From: an uncultured Gemmatimonadales bacterium
GTDB lineage: Bacteria > Gemmatimonadota > Gemmatimonadetes > Longimicrobiales > Gaopeijiaceae
Direction: 5' to 3'
DNA: 9,289 nt
NCBI GenBank assembly: GCA_937982605.1
Contig: CALJLC010000027.1
Location: 1 to 9,289, forward strand
The position numbers and the translations under genes were made by a program. Positions 6,733-9,289 of this stretch are shown here, one piece after another. Positions within the stretch are counted from its first letter, which is position 1. Every line of letters starts with the position of its first letter. A model generated the notes under the pieces. The model ran no database searches and was not told the origin of the DNA. It saw nothing but the letters and a program-made list of their open reading frames with translations.

Positions 6733-7464
6733 TCAGCCGACGGGTGCGTGCGCGCCCTCCCAGGCGCATCCTTCGTGAACGGCCCCACCGATGTCCACCG
6801 TCGCGGACCAGGAGTATAGGGCCCCCACCATGCTGTCGGAGCACGGGCCGGGATGCAGCTCGAGCCGAAGCGTGAGCGCCTCGGGACCGGTCGAGGAGAC
6901 CTCCCAGACCCACCCCTCCCCTCGCCGCCGGGGCTCGGCCCCCTCGAAGAGCGTCGGCGCGAGCTCGGGGGTCGTGTACGTGAGGCCGTCCGGGGCGACG
7001 CGGACGCTCCAGAACGGCTCGACGCCCGCCGCCCTGAAGGCGAAGCCCGAGACGTCCTCGTCACAACCGAAACCCTCCTCGGCGGGCGCCGCACGGCGGA
7101 GCTCGCGAGCCGCGAGGACCTCCGCGTCGAGCGCGTCGTCGACGAAGCGGGACGCGACGACCTCCACGAAGACGGGCGCGCCTTCGCCCCGGCTCAGGGC
7201 GGCGTACGCTTCGGCGAGCGCCGGGTGCGGCTCGACCGCGAGCTCGCGCTCCTCTCCGCACGGCTTCAGGCTCCGGGCCTCGTCGGTCAGCACGAGGTAG
7301 CCGCGCACGACGCGACTCTCGGAGGCGCCGCCGACGCCCCCCTCGGCTCCCGACGGCGCCCCGCCGTCTCCGGGGCCCGCGCACGACGCCGCACACGCGA
7401 CCGCGAGCAGAAGGGACCAGCGGACCGCCCGAAGCGGCGCCGCCGAGCCCGAGCCTGTCCCCAT
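6733..7464 (-). CDS. COG3650-type putative lipoprotein
   Basis: A 243-residue predicted envelope lipoprotein. The ATG at 7464 is favoured because AGGAGG lies six bases upstream; a longer reading to 7521 would bury the signal sequence and overlap the channel gene. Arginine-containing residues 1-16 precede a hydrophobic core (WSLLLAVACAASC), with C24 or C28 as the lipidated cysteine, then a Gly/Ala-rich tether. Residues 52-76 (YLVLTDEARSLKPCG) resemble the 'PCG' module seen in envelope proteins of this type. Residues 147-156 (GVEPFWSVRV) and 207-234 (PCSDSMVGALYSW to EGCA) match the pattern 'G.EPFW... C.D.M....Y......GC' that I associate with COG3650. C69, C134, C208 and C233 could form disulfides in the periplasm. 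The biochemical role is unknown. It is 25 bases downstream of the MscS-family gene and upstream of the META gene, and META and COG3650 proteins are often neighbours or fused, which suggests a shared envelope job. Confidence 0.75.
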   Translation of the reverse strand: MGTGSGSAAPLRAVRWSLLLAVACAASCAGPGDGGAPSGAEGGVGGASESRVVRGYLVLTDEARSLKPCGEERELAVEPHPALAEAYAALSRGEGAPVFVEVVASRFVDDALDAEVLAARELRRAAPAEEGFGCDEDVSGFAFRAAGVEPFWSVRVAPDGLTYTTPELAPTLFEGAEPRRRGEGWVWEVSSTGPEALTLRLELHPGPCSDSMVGALYSWSATVDIGGAVHEGCAWEGAHAPVG

Positions 7465-7489
7465 CCGACCCCTCCTGACGAAGCCGGAG

Positions 7490-9214
7490 CTAACCTGAGG
7501 CGGGCTGCCCGGGTTGGCCATGGAGGTGCACGTCGCGCTGGGGGAAGGGGATCGTGATCCCTTCGGCGTCGAAGCGCTTCTTCACCACGGCGGGGATGTC
7601 CCAGTAGACGTCCCAGTAGTCCTCGGTCTTGCACCAGGGCCGGCAGAAGAGGTTCACCGACGAATCCCCGAGCGAATCGACGCGGACCATCGGGGCCGGA
7701 TCGTCGAGCACCCGCTCGTCGCTGGCGAGGATGTCCTCCAGGACGGATCGCGCGTGGTCGATGTCGTCCCCGTAGCTGATCCCGAACACGAGATCCACGC
7801 GCCGGGTGTGCTCGGCGGTGGCGTTGTTGATGACGTCGCCCCAGACCTTCCCGTTGGGGATGATGATCCGCTTGTTGTCGAACGTCTGGACGACCGTCGA
7901 GACGAGCGTGAGGTCCTTGACCTTCCCGGTCACGCCCGCCGTGGTGACGAGGTCGCCCACGTCGAACGGCCGATAGACCATGATCATCACCCCCGACGCG
8001 AAGTTGGCGAGCGTCTCCTGGAGGGCGAAGCCGACCACGAACCCGACGATCCCGAGCCCGGCGAGCATCGGGCCGAGGTCGACCCCGGCGATGCCGAGCA
8101 CGACGAAGAGGGCCAGCACCCACACGAGCTTGCCGGCCCCGGTCACGACGAGGTTCTTGATCAGGCTGGAGAGGTCCAGGCGGCGGATGCCTCGCCGCAC
8201 GCCGGCGCTCACGATCCCCGAGAGTCGGCTGGCCGCGAGCACCACGACGGCGATGAGCAGGAGCCGGAGCAGCACCGAGCCGACATTGTCCCGGACCCAC
8301 TGCGCGAGCTGCTCCCCCCACTGCGCCAGCAGGCCGCCGAGGACGCGCCGGTCGAGCACGTCCGTGGAGATCGTCCCGCTCGACGCCACGATGAGTCGGC
8401 GGAAGTGCGCGGTGTCGACGTTTCGTCGTTCGAGCAGTTCGACGATCCGCTGCAGGCTGGCGGTGGTACCGACGAGGCGCTCTTCCTGGGCGGCCAGGCG
8501 GAAGTTGACGGTCACGGAGTCGATGCCGGGCTTGCCGCGCCACCCGCGCAGCTCCGCGACCTGGCGGTTCGAGAACTCGAGCGACGCACCCAGGAGCTCC
8601 GCCCGAGCCACCAGGGCGGAGTCGTGCGCGGCCGACTGCTCGGCGAGATCGAGGTCGAGCGTTTCCGCGAAGTCGTAGTCGTCGGTGAGGGCAGCCATGA
8701 GCTGGTCGAGCCCCTCGTTGAGCCGGCTCAGCTCGATCTCGCGTTCGACGAGCGTCTCCGGTGACGCGGACATCAGCGATTCCATCGCGCCGACCGCCTC
8801 CGTGCGCACCTCTTCGGTCCACGCCGTCGCGGCGGCGATCTCCCGCAGGACGGCGTCCCGCGCGAACGAGACCGCCGCGCTGTCCACCTCGGACCCCTCC
8901 GAACGGATCGAGGAGACGAGACGTGAGACGGCCGCGTGGTGCTCGATCCATCGCTCGCGCCTCTGGAACTCGAAGAGCGTGGCGAGGGGCGCCGACGCAC
9001 CGGCGAGATTCTCCTCCACCTCCGCGATCCGGGCGCGCAGCCGCTCGATCTCGGCCATCGTCTGCTGGAGCGAGGTGGGGGCCGCCGCCGAGTCCGCCTG
9101 GACCGCCTGTGCGGCCTCGTCGTCCGGCGCGTCCTGGGCGGTGAGCGGCGTCGGCGCGGCCGCGGCCGCGGCCACCAGTAGCGCAACGCCGAGAGGAGCG
9201 GGCGAGCGAAGCAA
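7490..9214 (-). CDS. MscS-family mechanosensitive channel with large periplasmic N-terminal domain
   Basis: A 574-residue small-conductance mechanosensitive-type channel, about twice the length of E. coli MscS. It presumably vents solutes through the inner membrane on osmotic downshock. Residues 1-26 are a signal peptide (Ala-rich core, cleavage near PLTA/Q). Residues 45-290 are a charged, helical, coiled-coil-like region expected in the periplasm. Three hydrophobic segments follow (about 312-334, 356-377, 381-411). The last has the Gly/Ala pore-helix pattern (AGLGIVGFVVGFALQ, 385-399), then the family motifs RPFDVGD (415-421) and IPNGKV (452-457). The C-terminal alpha/beta vestibule domain contains VNLFCRPWCKTEDYW (520-534). 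TTG at 9214 is preferred as start because AGGAGG lies four bases upstream and the signal peptide begins there. The large N-terminal region recalls MscK-type or YbdG-like expanded channels, but is not assigned to either. It heads a likely operon with the two lipoprotein genes. Confidence 0.9.
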   Translation of the reverse strand: MLRSPAPLGVALLVAAAAAAPTPLTAQDAPDDEAAQAVQADSAAAPTSLQQTMAEIERLRARIAEVEENLAGASAPLATLFEFQRRERWIEHHAAVSRLVSSIRSEGSEVDSAAVSFARDAVLREIAAATAWTEEVRTEAVGAMESLMSASPETLVEREIELSRLNEGLDQLMAALTDDYDFAETLDLDLAEQSAAHDSALVARAELLGASLEFSNRQVAELRGWRGKPGIDSVTVNFRLAAQEERLVGTTASLQRIVELLERRNVDTAHFRRLIVASSGTISTDVLDRRVLGGLLAQWGEQLAQWVRDNVGSVLLRLLLIAVVVLAASRLSGIVSAGVRRGIRRLDLSSLIKNLVVTGAGKLVWVLALFVVLGIAGVDLGPMLAGLGIVGFVVGFALQETLANFASGVMIMVYRPFDVGDLVTTAGVTGKVKDLTLVSTVVQTFDNKRIIIPNGKVWGDVINNATAEHTRRVDLVFGISYGDDIDHARSVLEDILASDERVLDDPAPMVRVDSLGDSSVNLFCRPWCKTEDYWDVYWDIPAVVKKRFDAEGITIPFPQRDVHLHGQPGQPASG

Positions 9215-9226
9215 GGACCCTCCTGG

Positions 9227-9289
9227 TCAGCATCCGGTCTGGGGACTCCGGGTCAGGCGTACCCCCGCACCCACCTCGGGGTGCATGAA
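9227..9289 (-). CDS. Possible 3' end of an upstream gene (fragment)
   Basis: The minus strand has an open frame from the window edge to a TGA at 9229-9227, twelve bases before the MscS start. It gives 20 residues containing MHPEVGAGVRLTRSP. Third positions are mostly G or C, as in the other genes, and the mscS ribosome site lies in the gap, as it would in an operon. The product is not recognisable, and the stretch could equally be untranslated leader. Confidence 0.25.
   Translation of the reverse strand, partial: FMHPEVGAGVRLTRSPQTGC
9267..9284. repeat. Inverted repeat upstream of the MscS gene
   Basis: GCACCC and GGGTGC are perfect six-base arms around the loop ACCTCG, about 55 bases before the MscS start codon. 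It may be an operator, a leader hairpin or part of a preceding gene's 3' region. No promoter box is recognisable beside it before the window ends. Confidence 0.4.

Noticed and set aside
7465..7521. Longer start for the COG3650 lipoprotein
   Set aside because: It would overlap the channel gene and push the signal sequence inward. The ATG at 7464 has an AGGAGG at ideal spacing.
9155..9180. GC-rich repeated triplets (gcggccgcggccgcggcc) as a possible repeat element
   Set aside because: They encode the alanine run in the hydrophobic core of the MscS signal peptide and need no other explanation.
7287..9233. A longer minus-strand frame overlapping the MscS gene
   Set aside because: It is Arg/Gly/Ala/Pro-rich without membrane helices, while the adjacent frame carries the signal peptide, three membrane segments and the MscS motifs.
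1..9289. Mobile elements, CRISPR arrays, tRNA/rRNA genes, defence or phage genes
   Set aside because: No tandem repeat-spacer pattern, transposase motif, terminal repeats or tRNA-like cloverleaf was seen. Nearly all space is accounted for by six coding genes and short gaps.

Overview
The window is a GC-rich, gene-dense bacterial chromosomal segment. It holds six clear protein genes, no detectable mobile element and no RNA gene. The high G/C at third codon positions, the bacterial-type leucyl-tRNA synthetase, the Gram-negative envelope genes (two lipoproteins and a large MscS channel) and TAnnTT-type promoter boxes would fit Gemmatimonadota or a neighbouring high-GC group of the FCB superphylum. 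That placement is an inference from style, not from a marker gene search.

Layout. From the left edge, the minus strand carries leuS (leucyl-tRNA synthetase, 4181 to 1728) followed by a transketolase gene (1731 to 10). The two overlap by four bases (ATGA). The transketolase reads cleanly through its first two domains, then runs into a stop at the window edge before its third domain, probably through a one-base frameshift. A 187-base divergent region (4182-4368) separates leuS from a plus-strand gene for an MsbA-like ABC exporter half-transporter (4369-6150). This region contains strong inverted repeats and candidate promoters for both genes. The exporter gene ends 48 bases from a convergent minus-strand gene set, and two tandem hairpins fill that gap.

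The right third is a minus-strand envelope cluster read from right to left. It consists of an MscS-family channel with a signal peptide and a periplasmic domain of about 290 residues (9214 to 7490), a lipoprotein of the COG3650 type (7464 to 6733) and a META/HslJ-like lipoprotein (6675 to 6199). Gaps of 25 and 57 bases and good Shine-Dalgarno sequences on the first two suggest one transcription unit concerned with envelope or osmotic stress. The co-function is inferred from order and family, not shown.

The left half is housekeeping: translation and the pentose phosphate pathway. No defence system, CRISPR array, phage gene or insertion sequence is visible. The points that merit a second look are the broken or edge-affected transketolase end, the coupled leuS-tkt pair, the structured divergent promoter region with a nearly leaderless exporter gene, and the MscS-COG3650-META envelope cluster.
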